DNA of 64,000 bases from CAIJMI01 sp043798445. Its GTDB lineage: Bacteria; Patescibacteriota; Microgenomatia; UBA10105; UBA927. Position 1 is the first letter of the stretch; each line of letters begins with the position of its first letter. A program made the position numbers and the translations under genes. Positions 26,625 to 34,544 of the stretch are shown piece by piece. The stretch lies in NCBI GenBank assembly GCA_043798445.1, contig JAZDOQ010000007.1, forward strand, positions 9,654 through 73,653. The letters are read 5' to 3'. The notes beneath the pieces were generated by a model that saw only the letters and a list, made by a program, of their open reading frames with translations, was not told where the DNA came from and did not search any database.

Positions 26625-27614
26625 ATGAAATTCCCTCCAATATTTGAAAAAACAGAGTCATTATTAAAAACGATATACGATCTTGATGTCCTTAAAGCTG
26701 CGTTTGAACTGCACCCAATTGCAAAAGAGGTTGTTGTTTTAAAAAGAGATAAATCCATTCTTAAAAGCGCTTTGTTTTCAGCCCGCATTGAAGGTAATCC
26801 ACTTACATTTGAAGAAATAACAATGGATGGTCATGAACTGTCAGGTGATCCCAGTAAAAGAGAAGTATTTAATCTTGTGACTCTCTACGAACATATAGAT
26901 TCATTTACATCGAAATCATCATCTAAGGAATTGATAAAAGACATCCATGAACAGGCATTACACGGTATTTCAACAAGCAATGGGCTTTTCCGAATAGAAG
27001 ATTCAGCCATTTGGAATCAAGCCGGTGTTGCAGTGTATATTACTCCTGCTCCACAACAAATTTTCCCTTTGCTGGATGAACTATTTTCATGGATCAAAGA
27101 TTCAAAAGAACATCCTGCTATTGTTGCATCACTTGCTCATATTTGGTTTGAAAAAATTCATCCATTTGATGATGGGAATGGAAGAGTTGGTCGGTTTTTG
27201 AGCACGGTTCTTTTATCAAAAGGTGGATTTGGGTTTGGAGGTTTGGTTCCAATTGAAGAATATCTTGAAAAGTTTCGGGATGATTATTACTTTGAACTTG
27301 GAAAAGATAAACAGGATGTTACTTCGTTTATTGAATTTTTTATTCGTGGTTTAGTTTCTCAGATTCAGACGAGTCTTAAGGAAAGTGAAACTATTGATGC
27401 TTCAGATACGGTATCTCTTTCGCCAAGACGGGCGGAATTGGTTGCGATTATTCGGGATCATAAAAGTATTTCATTTGATGCGCTTGCGAGAAGATTTAGA
27501 AGTGTTCCATCGCGTTCATTGCATAATGATTTGTCTCAGTTGATTAAAACAGGGTATATTCGAAAAAGAGGAGCAACGCGCGGAGTTTTATACGAGCCAA
27601 CAACCATAAGTTGA
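26625..27614 (+). CDS. Fic-domain protein with N-terminal inhibitory motif and winged helix
   Basis: Fic enzymes usually AMPylate protein targets. The 329-residue protein has the full catalytic motif HPFDDGNGRVGR (179-190). The N-terminal segment S52-ARI-E56-G57 matches the autoinhibitory (S/T)xxxE(G/N) motif, so this is a class II, self-inhibited Fic. Residues about 265-325 form a winged helix (ISFDALARRFRSVPSRSLHND). This architecture is often regulatory or toxin-like. Confidence 0.93.
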   Translation: MKFPPIFEKTESLLKTIYDLDVLKAAFELHPIAKEVVVLKRDKSILKSALFSARIEGNPLTFEEITMDGHELSGDPSKREVFNLVTLYEHIDSFTSKSSSKELIKDIHEQALHGISTSNGLFRIEDSAIWNQAGVAVYITPAPQQIFPLLDELFSWIKDSKEHPAIVASLAHIWFEKIHPFDDGNGRVGRFLSTVLLSKGGFGFGGLVPIEEYLEKFRDDYYFELGKDKQDVTSFIEFFIRGLVSQIQTSLKESETIDASDTVSLSPRRAELVAIIRDHKSISFDALARRFRSVPSRSLHNDLSQLIKTGYIRKRGATRGVLYEPTTIS

Positions 27615-27626
27615 TATACTAATAGC

Positions 27627-28289
27627 ATGACTGCCAAAAGCTCGCGTGTCGCGTATTCACTTCCACTACTTGTTCTTCTGTTTTCGTCACTTATCCTTAA
27701 TCTCGTGCTTCTTAAGAAGAACACCCCTGAACGGATAGGGACTTCCGTCATCGGTGTCATTGATGGGGATACGGTAGTGCTTGAAGGAAAGGTCCGGGTA
27801 CGACTACGATATATCGATGCACCAGAACCTGAATTCTGTGGAGGGAAAGAGGCACAAGACGCGTTAGAAAAACTTGTCGTTGGTAAGAAAGTTATCATCG
27901 AGGAACAGATTCCTGATCAGTATGGGAGAGGAATGGCGATGGTGTACGAAGGGAACATACTTGTTAATCAGAAGATGCTTGAAAGTGGGTGGGTCAGATA
28001 TCATCACGATACGACAAAGGACAAGGAAATGCTTAAGGCAATTGCTGATGAGGTGAAAAAAGAGGGAAAAGGGTTGTTTGGGAAATGTCAGGGGAAGGAG
28101 AATATAAAAAATCCTACCTGCAACGTAAAGGGAAATATTGATGATGCCACTGATGAGAAGCGGTATTACATACCAGGGTGCGCACAGTATGCGTTTACCA
28201 TAGTTGAACTAGATGTTGGAGAGGCATGGTTTTGCAATGAAAAAGAAGCACGAGCTGCAGGATACACAAAAGCAGATACGTGCAAGTAG
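27627..28289 (+). CDS. Exported staphylococcal-nuclease-like protein
   Basis: A 220-residue protein with an N-terminal membrane helix (about 10-29), an SNase domain (VIGVIDGDTVVLEGKVRVRL, YIDAPEP, DQYGRGMAMV) and a C-terminal Cys-containing module (RYYIPGCAQYAF...WFCNEKEARAAGY) like those appended to many thermonucleases. Catalytic residues Arg (RLRYIDAPE), Glu and Arg (YGRG) appear present. TATACT ends 6 nt before the ATG with no Shine-Dalgarno site, so the mRNA is probably leaderless. Likely role: extracellular nucleic-acid scavenging. Confidence 0.88.
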   Translation: MTAKSSRVAYSLPLLVLLFSSLILNLVLLKKNTPERIGTSVIGVIDGDTVVLEGKVRVRLRYIDAPEPEFCGGKEAQDALEKLVVGKKVIIEEQIPDQYGRGMAMVYEGNILVNQKMLESGWVRYHHDTTKDKEMLKAIADEVKKEGKGLFGKCQGKENIKNPTCNVKGNIDDATDEKRYYIPGCAQYAFTIVELDVGEAWFCNEKEARAAGYTKADTCK

Positions 28290-28331
28290 GCGTGTGTGAT
28301 GGGCTGTTTTGAAGTATAATATGGAAGTTAT

Positions 28332-28402
28332 TGCGGGATCGTATAATGGTAGTACACGTCCCCCTGGAGGATGTTATCTTGGTCCGAATCCAAGTCCCGC
28401 AG
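28332..28402 (+). tRNA. tRNA-Gln (anticodon CTG, unusual C33)
   Basis: A 71-nt cloverleaf: acceptor TGCGGGA/TCCCGCA with discriminator G, D-stem GTAT/GTAC, anticodon stem CGTCC/GGATG, loop CCCTGGA (anticodon CTG), T-stem CTTGG/CCAAG, T-loop TCCGAAT. The U1-A72 pair and G73 fit Gln identity. Position 33 is C instead of the near-universal U, and position 55 is C, as in the tRNA-Pro. CCA is not encoded. Isotype is likely but should be confirmed. Confidence 0.8.
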
Positions 28403-28530
28403 CAAGACTGGACACCAAGCGACCGTAAGCTCTAAAAAAGCCCGATTCTGCTTGCTAAGTGTCATTATATTTTAGAAAGTTTCGTACCACACGCTCATTG
28501 TCCAGAGAAAGACCGTAAAATAGGTCTTTT
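28401..28530 (+). ncRNA. Candidate structured RNA, repeat copy 1
   Basis: This 130-nt segment begins at the tRNA-Gln 3' end and recurs at about 92% identity at 30020-30148. AGCAAG (28401-28406) can pair with CTTGCT (28451-28456), while CTGGACA (28408-28414) can pair with TGTCCAG (28499-28505). The two helices cross, so a pseudoknot is possible. It ends in a terminator-like hairpin, AAAGACC...GGTCTTT plus T run. It has no open frame. It is probably transcribed with the tRNA. Confidence 0.55.
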
Positions 28531-28566
28531 TTATGAGTTATACGGATATTTTCAGTTAAAAAATCT

Positions 28567-28603
28567 CTCTGGACACCAAAGCTAGTGTGAGAATCTCGTT
28601 TCT
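28567..28603. repeat. 37-nt repeat left of the deformylase-like gene
   Basis: Starts CTCTGGA, contains AAGCT and TGAGAATC and ends TTTCT. It matches 29291-29326 at about three bases in four. The two copies flank the deformylase-like gene in the same orientation. Otherwise the interval 28531-28695 shows no gene. Confidence 0.5.
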
Positions 28604-28695
28604 ATCTATGACATAGGACTCGAACCGTTTAATCCTGTAATATACTTTTTGAGAGTTTTGTACAAATATAAGGCAAAGGTGTTAAAATTGGCCTG

Positions 28696-29250
28696 ATGGC
28701 AAAAGAAATCGAAGAATTAGTTTCAAAATTTGAGAAAGTTTTGCAAGATTTTCCAGAAGTTTGTTACGCAGGAGATCCAGTTCTCAGAAAAGAAGCGCAA
28801 GAGGTTTCAGTCGAGGACGGAGTTTTGATTGGAAATAAATTAGGAGAAATTTTGATAAAGTATAGGAAAGCTGTTGGTTATGGTAGAGGTTTTGCGGCAC
28901 CCCAGATCGGAGAAAATAAAGCAGTTTTCGTAACTTTTGTAAACAATGAACTTCAAACTTTTATAAACCCAAAAATAGTTGAAAAATCTGAAACAACAAA
29001 TTTTTATAGGGAACTCTGTCTTAGTTCGGGAATAATGTCTGCAGATGTTGAAAGATCAGAGTGGATAGTTATGGAATGGACTGACAAAAACAGTGGAAAA
29101 CATAAAGAAAAATTTGATGGATTTTTAGCGAGACTTTACCAACACGAAGAAGCTCATCTTAGAGGAATTATTAATCTAGACGAGGCAACAAAAGGCGGAA
29201 TTGAATTTGCCACTTTCGATCCTCTTAAAGAACAATTAAGGTCAAATTAA
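28696..29250 (+). CDS. Peptide deformylase-like protein, divergent active site
   Basis: A 184-residue protein of the Fe/Zn peptide deformylase fold. Motif 1 is GRGFAAPQIG (family GxGxAAPQ(I/L)G). Motif 2 reads ELCLSSG against the usual EGCLS. Motif 3 is QHEEAHLRG against QHExDHLxG. The metal ligands Cys, His and His and the catalytic Glu are kept, but the Gly of motif 2 and the Asp of motif 3 are changed. It may act on a different formylated substrate. A housekeeping def gene is expected elsewhere. Confidence 0.8.
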   Translation: MAKEIEELVSKFEKVLQDFPEVCYAGDPVLRKEAQEVSVEDGVLIGNKLGEILIKYRKAVGYGRGFAAPQIGENKAVFVTFVNNELQTFINPKIVEKSETTNFYRELCLSSGIMSADVERSEWIVMEWTDKNSGKHKEKFDGFLARLYQHEEAHLRGIINLDEATKGGIEFATFDPLKEQLRSN

Positions 29251-29290
29251 TAAATAAATTTATGGAAGGCCAAAAAATAAGCTTATAATA

Positions 29291-29326
29291 CTCTGGAGAG
29301 TGAAGCTGTAGTGAGAATCACTTTCT
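29291..29326. repeat. 36-nt repeat right of the deformylase-like gene
   Basis: Partner of the repeat at 28567-28603. It also contains AGTGA...TCACT, able to form a small hairpin. The remaining gap up to 29490 (ending in the promoter of the thioesterase gene) holds no convincing gene. Confidence 0.5.
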
Positions 29327-29490
29327 GGCAGCAAATACGGACTATAACCCTAAAGCCCGGATTCACCACCCCTGCGAAGCTGAGAGCCCTAAATAAAATT
29401 TTGGAAAAAATGAGAGTTTATTAGATAAAAATCAGAATTAATGCAGTTATAATGATTAAATGGTTCCAGACCATCTACCTCCCCGTTGAA

Positions 29491-29518
29491 TTGACATATA
29501 GCAGTAATTTGATATACT
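29491..29518 (+). promoter_or_regulatory. Promoter of the thioesterase gene
   Basis: TTGACA (29491-29496) and TATACT (29513-29518) are 16 nt apart. The ATG is 7 nt past the -10, so transcription should start at or next to the start codon (leaderless). Confidence 0.7.
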
Positions 29519-29525
29519 TCGCAAC

Positions 29526-29990
29526 ATGACCGAAGCAGATGAATCTCAGCCAGTTCCCGTCGACCAAACAGAGCTAACTATTGAGGTGGAAAATGATCAG
29601 TATGGCCATGTCAATTACAAAGCTTATCCAGGTCTTTTCGAACCGGGCCAAGATGCTTATATGTCTGCGAGGGGTCTTAGCTTTGACACAATAGAAGCAG
29701 AACACGGATTTAGAAGTGTGGTGCCAACATATACCCCAAAGATACATGCCGAGGTTTTTAATGGTGATAGAGTAAATGTTGAAACACGTATTGATCGCGT
29801 AGGAAATTCAAGCTTTACATTTGGACAGGCAATGAAACGAGGAGGTACACATATTGCCGATTATTCAATGGTGGTTGTTTTAATAGACGGTGATGGTGCT
29901 CCAGTAAGTATTCCCGATCCTATTAGACAAAAATTGCAAGCAGCTTCAGAAGCACCCGCATTGGGCGAAGATAGTCCTATTGAACTATAA
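29526..29990 (+). CDS. Acyl-CoA thioesterase, hotdog fold (4HBT)
   Basis: A 154-residue protein. The motif NDQYGHVNYKAYPGLFEPG matches the 4HBT active-site helix (usually D-x-x-GHVNN). The rest has the expected five-strand pattern (VPTYTPKIHAEVFNGDRVNVE). Substrate is unknown. It has its own leaderless-type promoter. Placed inside the repeat-rich island, it may be acquired. Confidence 0.8.
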   Translation: MTEADESQPVPVDQTELTIEVENDQYGHVNYKAYPGLFEPGQDAYMSARGLSFDTIEAEHGFRSVVPTYTPKIHAEVFNGDRVNVETRIDRVGNSSFTFGQAMKRGGTHIADYSMVVVLIDGDGAPVSIPDPIRQKLQAASEAPALGEDSPIEL

Positions 29991-30000
29991 TGACTAAACG

Positions 30001-30022
30001 GGTCTTGACCGGCCTGCTCAGC
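30001..30022 (+). repeat. 22-nt island element, copy A
   Basis: GGTCTTGACC followed by five bases and GCTCAGC. It follows the thioesterase stop by 10 nt and runs directly into the second 130-nt RNA repeat. One of four 22-nt copies in 30.0-36.4 kb. Confidence 0.7.
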
Positions 30023-30148
30023 AAGACTGGACACTAAGCGACCGTAAGCCCTAAAAAAGCCCGATCCTGCTTGCTAAGTATCATTATATTTTAGAAAGTT
30101 TTGTACCACACGTTCATTGTTCGGAGAAAGTCCGTAAAATAGGTTTTT
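30020..30148 (+). ncRNA. Candidate structured RNA, repeat copy 2
   Basis: Second copy of the 28401-28530 element. The helix CTGGACA (30027-30033) still pairs with its partner, now TGTTCGG (30118-30124), because two changed bases give G-U pairs, which supports an RNA structure. The crossing AGCAAG/CTTGCT helix is also kept. The terminal hairpin is weaker. The following 30149-30378 holds no gene; 30330-30356 resembles 36367-36393 (shared CATTTGTCTC and TAGCCT blocks). Confidence 0.55.
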
Positions 30149-30378
30149 GCCAGTTATAAGGTTAAATTTTCACACCCTTCTCTTACCCCTTTATTCGGTG
30201 TGAACACCCTGCTGAGCTTTACAAAAAAGAGTTCTTTTGTATTATCCGAGTTTTTCAAGGGTACAGGGCAATGTTATTTATAGCATTTCTTGATATATTC
30301 TTGCAAAAACATGTATTGAACTAGTACAAACCATTTGTCTCATTTAGCCTCAAAGTGGTACACTTATATGACAGTAGA

Positions 30379-30400
30379 GGTTTAGACCCGTAAGCTCAGC
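30379..30400 (+). repeat. 22-nt island element, copy B
   Basis: GGTTTAGACC, five bases, GCTCAGC. It ends 12 nt before the aldo/keto reductase start codon, where a ribosome binding site would be expected but is absent. Confidence 0.7.
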
Positions 30401-30412
30401 ACAACTAACAGT

Positions 30413-31282
30413 ATGAAAATTTCTACAAAAAAACTTAAGAACGGATTTGAAATGCCAGTATTCGGCCTTGGTACGTGGCAAATGGGAGGAAGAGAAACTC
30501 GTAATCCTCAAAATGATGATAAAAAAGATATCCTCGCTATTCAGGAGGCCGTTTCATTGGGGATTACGCAGATTGATACTGCTGAAAGTTACGCTGAAGG
30601 GTATACAGAGACACTTATTGGCCGAGCATTGAAAGGATATGACAGATCAAAATTCTTTATCGTATCCAAAATACACCGGAATCATTTGGGATATGACAGT
30701 GTTTTCCGATCTTGTGAAGCAAGTTTAAAGCGACTTCAAATGACATATCTCGATTTATATCTCATACACTCACCCAGCGATGTGATTCCCATAACAGAGA
30801 CATTACGGGCGATGGATAAACTCGTGCAAGATGGATTAGTAAAAAATATTGGAGTAAGCAATTTTAGGACAGCACGATTAAAAGAGGCGCAGGAACATAC
30901 ACAGAATAAACTTGTGGTCAATCAGGTATATTACAATTTAGTTATTCGGGAACCCGAAAAAGAAGGATTATTGGATTATTGTCAGCATAACGATATTTTA
31001 TTGGAAGCATACAGACCGTTAGAGAAAGGGATGCTCGTTACACAAACAATTCCAATTCTTCAAGAGTTAGTGAGGAAATATGGGAAAACACCTGCGCAAA
31101 TTGCTATCAATTGGCTTATTTCTCAAAAAAATGTCATTACAATATCAAAAACATCTACGATTGAACATTTAAGAGAGAATCTCAGCGCGATCGGGTGGAA
31201 AATGGAAGATAAAGATATAGAATATTTGCGGAAAAATTTCCCGGACCAAATAGAAAAATCAGAAATGCTCCCGTTGAGATGA
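30413..31282 (+). CDS. Aldo/keto reductase
   Basis: NADPH-dependent carbonyl reductase family. The 289-residue protein has the catalytic tetrad Asp and Tyr in QIDTAESYAEG, Lys in FIVSKIH and His in LYLIHSPSD. VKNIGVSNF and PAQIAINWLI are further family signatures. Substrate is unknown. It is flanked on both sides by the 22-nt element. Confidence 0.92.
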   Translation: MKISTKKLKNGFEMPVFGLGTWQMGGRETRNPQNDDKKDILAIQEAVSLGITQIDTAESYAEGYTETLIGRALKGYDRSKFFIVSKIHRNHLGYDSVFRSCEASLKRLQMTYLDLYLIHSPSDVIPITETLRAMDKLVQDGLVKNIGVSNFRTARLKEAQEHTQNKLVVNQVYYNLVIREPEKEGLLDYCQHNDILLEAYRPLEKGMLVTQTIPILQELVRKYGKTPAQIAINWLISQKNVITISKTSTIEHLRENLSAIGWKMEDKDIEYLRKNFPDQIEKSEMLPLR

Positions 31283-31286
31283 GTAA

Positions 31287-31308
31287 GGTCGTAGACCGCT
31301 CGCTCAGC
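31287..31308 (+). repeat. 22-nt island element, copy C
   Basis: GGTCGTAGACC, four bases, GCTCAGC. It fills nearly the whole 31-nt gap between the aldo/keto reductase stop and the next start codon. A partial copy (GGTCAGCCAGC) follows the next gene at 32309. Confidence 0.7.
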
Positions 31309-31313
31309 CAATT

Positions 31314-32309
31314 ATGAAAATAAGAATAGACGAACTTAAAGAGCAAGTAAATAAATATCTACAGGCTAGTGGAATGAATAAACATGACGTTCAAGTGATG
31401 ACAGAGCTTGTGGTTGAAGGGGAAATGATTGGTAACCAGTTTAGTTCTGTAGGTGAACTTTCTGGGAAACATGCAAGGCTCATAGAGAACGCAAAAGGCG
31501 GTAAGGAAGAAGTAGCCACCGAAAAAACATCTTTACTGCTAATAAAAGGCAACGGTCGATTTGCACCACTAATAACCGCAGATTACCTTGATGAAATGGT
31601 TAAGAAGGCCAAATCTCATGGCATTTACGCTTTTGGAATTTACGACAGCACCTACAATGATTTTTTTGATGTGTTCTGCCGCCGAATTGTAGCCAAGGAT
31701 TGTATTGCACTTATTTTTGAAAATGGTGGCCCTCAGGGAGTTGTTCCTTTTGGTGGTAAAAAAGACATTATGGGGACGAATCCCTTAGCGTATGGCATAC
31801 CTACACATAAATACCCGATTATTTTTGATGCGGCTACTGCTGCTCATGCTTGGGGAAGGATTAGACAAGCCAAAGAACACAATGAACAACTCCCAGATGG
31901 GTATCTGGACAAAGATGGCAATCCAACAACTGATCCAAATTTAGCCGCAGCGATTCTTCCGTTTGGCGGCTTTAAGGGATATGCAATTAATCTGTTAGTT
32001 GAAGTTCTAAGTGGTGCTTTGGTTCGAGGTAAAAGTGGTTTAGATCAACCCATGGGTTCTCAAAGGTACATTGGGACTTTAATTATCATTATCGACCCTG
32101 AGGCTTTTGGAGATATAAAAGAGTTTAAAGATTCAATGACGAAACTTGCAAATGATATATTGGCGGTTCCATCATCTGACCCATCAAACCCGGTTCGTGT
32201 ACCAGGGTTTAGAGGTTCAGAAAGACTTGAGCGATTCAAAAAAGATGGTTTTATCGAGATTGATGATAAAAATTGGGATAAGTTTTCTAGCGCCCTGAAT
32301 ATGTTATAA
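31314..32309 (+). CDS. Malate/L-lactate dehydrogenase family (Ldh2) oxidoreductase
   Basis: A 331-residue protein of the Ldh_2 family (NAD(P)-dependent 2-hydroxyacid dehydrogenases with a fold unlike classical LDH). Visible signatures: MGTNPLAYGIP in the cofactor region, IIFDAATAA, and ILPFGGFKGYAINLLVEVLSG near the C-terminus. The N-terminal Arg/His segment that usually carries RGxxSHG is changed (MIGNQFSSVGE), so substrate preference may differ. The following 32310-32540 shows no supported gene. Confidence 0.85.
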   Translation: MKIRIDELKEQVNKYLQASGMNKHDVQVMTELVVEGEMIGNQFSSVGELSGKHARLIENAKGGKEEVATEKTSLLLIKGNGRFAPLITADYLDEMVKKAKSHGIYAFGIYDSTYNDFFDVFCRRIVAKDCIALIFENGGPQGVVPFGGKKDIMGTNPLAYGIPTHKYPIIFDAATAAHAWGRIRQAKEHNEQLPDGYLDKDGNPTTDPNLAAAILPFGGFKGYAINLLVEVLSGALVRGKSGLDQPMGSQRYIGTLIIIIDPEAFGDIKEFKDSMTKLANDILAVPSSDPSNPVRVPGFRGSERLERFKKDGFIEIDDKNWDKFSSALNML

Positions 32310-32544
32310 GGTCAGCCAGCATAAAATAATTTATGACTATAGCTGTCATCATTGTCGATTTATTGGACACATAATATTATAATGAGAATCAATCGACATG
32401 GCTTGGCATTCATCGTCCTCAGAGAACTTTCTCGCGTAAAGACAATATTCGATCTTTGGTGGTACTATCGGTATGTTTTGATTGTAGGTACCCATTTCAA
32501 GGTACAGGGTACCGCAACGGTGGTGGAAGTCTAGTCGGAGAATA

Positions 32545-32898
32545 CTATATCTTAGACCTTGGATCTAATAGAATGGCTGCCATGAAGAAAAACAAAAGGA
32601 ATAAAACTACCGCTACGACTACCTTTTCAAGTACAGACATCTCTTTCTTCTTTAATGTAATAGGAATTGATACTAAAAGAAAAATTTCGGCGACAAAAGA
32701 ACCATAACCCAATAATGTAAAGATATTTTGAATAACTAATGGAAAAGAGGAGATGTCTTCTCTTACGTCTCCTAACAGGTCAAGAAAGGTGGGTATTTTT
32801 AGAATATCTTGAGTAATATCTTTCAGGAAATGAATCAAAACAAAAATATATAAAATTGGGAGTAATTTTCTCCATAATTTATATATTAATATTTTCAT
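32545..32898 (-). CDS. Membrane protein, unknown
   Basis: A 117-residue protein with three predicted membrane helices (LPILYIFVLIHFL, LLGYGSFVAEIFLLVSI, VVVAVVLFLLFFFMAAIL). The start at 32898 overlaps the upstream glycosylase stop as ATGA, which fixes it as the last gene of the minus-strand island operon. No family was recognised. Confidence 0.6.
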   Translation of the reverse strand: MKILIYKLWRKLLPILYIFVLIHFLKDITQDILKIPTFLDLLGDVREDISSFPLVIQNIFTLLGYGSFVAEIFLLVSIPITLKKKEMSVLEKVVVAVVLFLLFFFMAAILLDPRSKI

Positions 32899-33863
32899 AC
32901 TCTTATTAATTTCTCTAGCCAAGGAATACTCTCATTTTGTCTTTTCCACCACAGGTCTTCCCAAATATAGTGCACCGCCAGTTGTTTGTACTCACCAAAT
33001 ATATCAAAATGTTTGAGAATTTTTGCAACAGGTACAGGATTTTCAGGATCAACATCAAAAAACACTTTAGAATAAATCTTTTGTTCCCAGGGAGAAACAT
33101 GGTTAAAGAAATCCCAGTGATGAAATACGTCAAAAAGCAAATACCAAACTGTTGCGGGTCCAACCCCATATAGTTTTAGCAACTCATTCATTTGAGTTTC
33201 CCTGTCCTTTTTTCTTAACTCCATTTCGTCCATTAAACCTTGAGCAAAATAATTGTCTATTTTCTTTATAGATTTGGCACGGTATCCCAGCTTTAGTGCT
33301 CTCAATTGGTCCTCGGTTATATTTTGCAATCTACCCGGCTTAAAGAAGCACCAAAGTTTTTTATCATCAAACTCCAGTTTGGTTCCATAATTTTCAAGAA
33401 GTGCCTTAAACATTTGAACTGATCGTCTAACAGTTGCATTTTGCAAAACAATTCCGATGAGAAGATACTCATATAGAGAACTCGGGTGTCCTGGTTTCAT
33501 CCCTTGCCACTTTTTTACGATGGGTCCGAGGATTTTATCGTTTTCAAATTCTTTATAAAATGATGTTAAATCTAGTTCTAGGTTGTATTTATATTTGATT
33601 TCATCAATTAAGCTGTCAATAAATTCTTTATCCAGTTTATCTTCGGAATAAATACTGATTTCAATTTTTGGATTTACAGTTGATCCGATATTTTTAAAGC
33701 GAATACCCAAACACTTATCTCTCCACGTCCAGGTTTGCCAACGATTTCCGACCTCCCACAGATTGTCGCCAGATGTAAAGTGATCTGGTTTGTGGAAAGT
33801 AGCATCAAAATTAAATGGAGTATTTGGAGTAACTTCTATTTGACATACTTTTCGTAGTTTCAT
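32895..33863 (-). CDS. HhH-GPD DNA glycosylase-like protein
   Basis: A 322-residue protein resembling AlkA/OGG-type base-excision glycosylases. An N-terminal beta domain is followed by LLIGIVLQNATVRRSVQMF (helix barrel), LGYRAKSI and the helix-hairpin-helix LYGVGPATVWYLLF. After the hairpin, where these enzymes place the catalytic Asp, the sequence reads HWDFFNHVSPWEQK; I cannot identify a clear counterpart. It may be specialised or non-catalytic. It overlaps both neighbours by ATGA. Confidence 0.7.
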   Translation of the reverse strand: MKLRKVCQIEVTPNTPFNFDATFHKPDHFTSGDNLWEVGNRWQTWTWRDKCLGIRFKNIGSTVNPKIEISIYSEDKLDKEFIDSLIDEIKYKYNLELDLTSFYKEFENDKILGPIVKKWQGMKPGHPSSLYEYLLIGIVLQNATVRRSVQMFKALLENYGTKLEFDDKKLWCFFKPGRLQNITEDQLRALKLGYRAKSIKKIDNYFAQGLMDEMELRKKDRETQMNELLKLYGVGPATVWYLLFDVFHHWDFFNHVSPWEQKIYSKVFFDVDPENPVPVAKILKHFDIFGEYKQLAVHYIWEDLWWKRQNESIPWLEKLIRV

Positions 33864-34240
33864 ACTTTGACTTCAGATGAAAAAGTCAGCTGATAGTCTG
33901 GAATACCTAAATTCACTCCGTAATCTTTAACAGCATCATATTCTTTGGGGTTGTGTCTATTAACTTTAAACACTTTACCTCTAAAAATAACAAAGTGATA
34001 ATTTTCATTTTTGTAATCGGCATACCATTCGTGTTCCGCATCTAAACTACTACTAAGTTTTGCTGCAATTTCCCCAGCCGAAGTTTCAGAAATTTCTACA
34101 GTATGTAGCGTCCACTTCTTTAACCACGGGGTTTTGTGAGATGGCGTTACCTCTTCTACTTTTGTGGATATGATTTTTATATCATCAAGCAAATCTGTAT
34201 TTTGAAGACTTTCTTCAATTATTATCCCTTTATAATTCAT
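33860..34240 (-). CDS. Hypothetical protein of the island operon
   Basis: A 126-residue soluble protein starting MNYKGIIIEESLQ, with WLKKWTLHTVEI and EHEWYADYKNENYHFVIFRGKVF. No family was recognised. The start at 34240 is supported by an ATGA overlap with the old stop of the broken deaminase upstream; a GTG at 34258 is the alternative. It overlaps the glycosylase start. Confidence 0.65.
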   Translation of the reverse strand: MNYKGIIIEESLQNTDLLDDIKIISTKVEEVTPSHKTPWLKKWTLHTVEISETSAGEIAAKLSSSLDAEHEWYADYKNENYHFVIFRGKVFKVNRHNPKEYDAVKDYGVNLGIPDYQLTFSSEVKV

Positions 34241-34541
34241 AGGTTTTTTGCTTCCCACATTTTAACTAAATCAAGCATTTCTTGTTCAAAATCAGGAATA
34301 AATACGATCTCAATTTTATTGTTATTGCTCTCATTTAAAATCTTATTATCGGTTAAACCTTCATAATAGAATTTCTTAACCATGCATGTTCTGTCGGGTC
34401 ATTGAGTTTTCTACCAAGGCTAACACCTTCTGCGATTACTTTACCATCTTTAACAACAATTGCTCCCGCAGGGAAACCACCTTCATCAACCGATTTTTTG
34501 GCTTGTTCAACAGCTAGTTTTAAATAATCTTTATCGTTCAT
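34237..34541 (-). pseudogene. Nucleoside/base deaminase, broken by an internal deletion
   Basis: The first 47 codons (MNDKDYLKLAVEQAKKSV, GGFPAGAIVVKDGKVIAEG, NDPTEHA) are the N-terminal part of a CDA-fold deaminase up to the zinc-binding His. The frame then runs into WLRNSIMKV and stops. In another frame, KKFYYEGLTDNKIL to VKMWEAKNL (stop at 34237) is the C-terminal part. The segment with the catalytic Glu and the PCxxC ligands is missing. The old stop overlaps the next ATG as ATGA, like every other junction of this operon. Confidence 0.8.
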
Positions 34542-34544
34542 GTT

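Noticed and set aside
28600..28660. GGTTCGAGTCC on the minus strand, like a tRNA T-loop
   Set aside because: Flanking bases do not form a T-stem or acceptor; probably chance.
32352..32534. Plus-strand frame of 60 codons after the Ldh2-type gene
   Set aside because: No ribosome binding site, no recognisable domain and no conserved context; treated as intergenic sequence.
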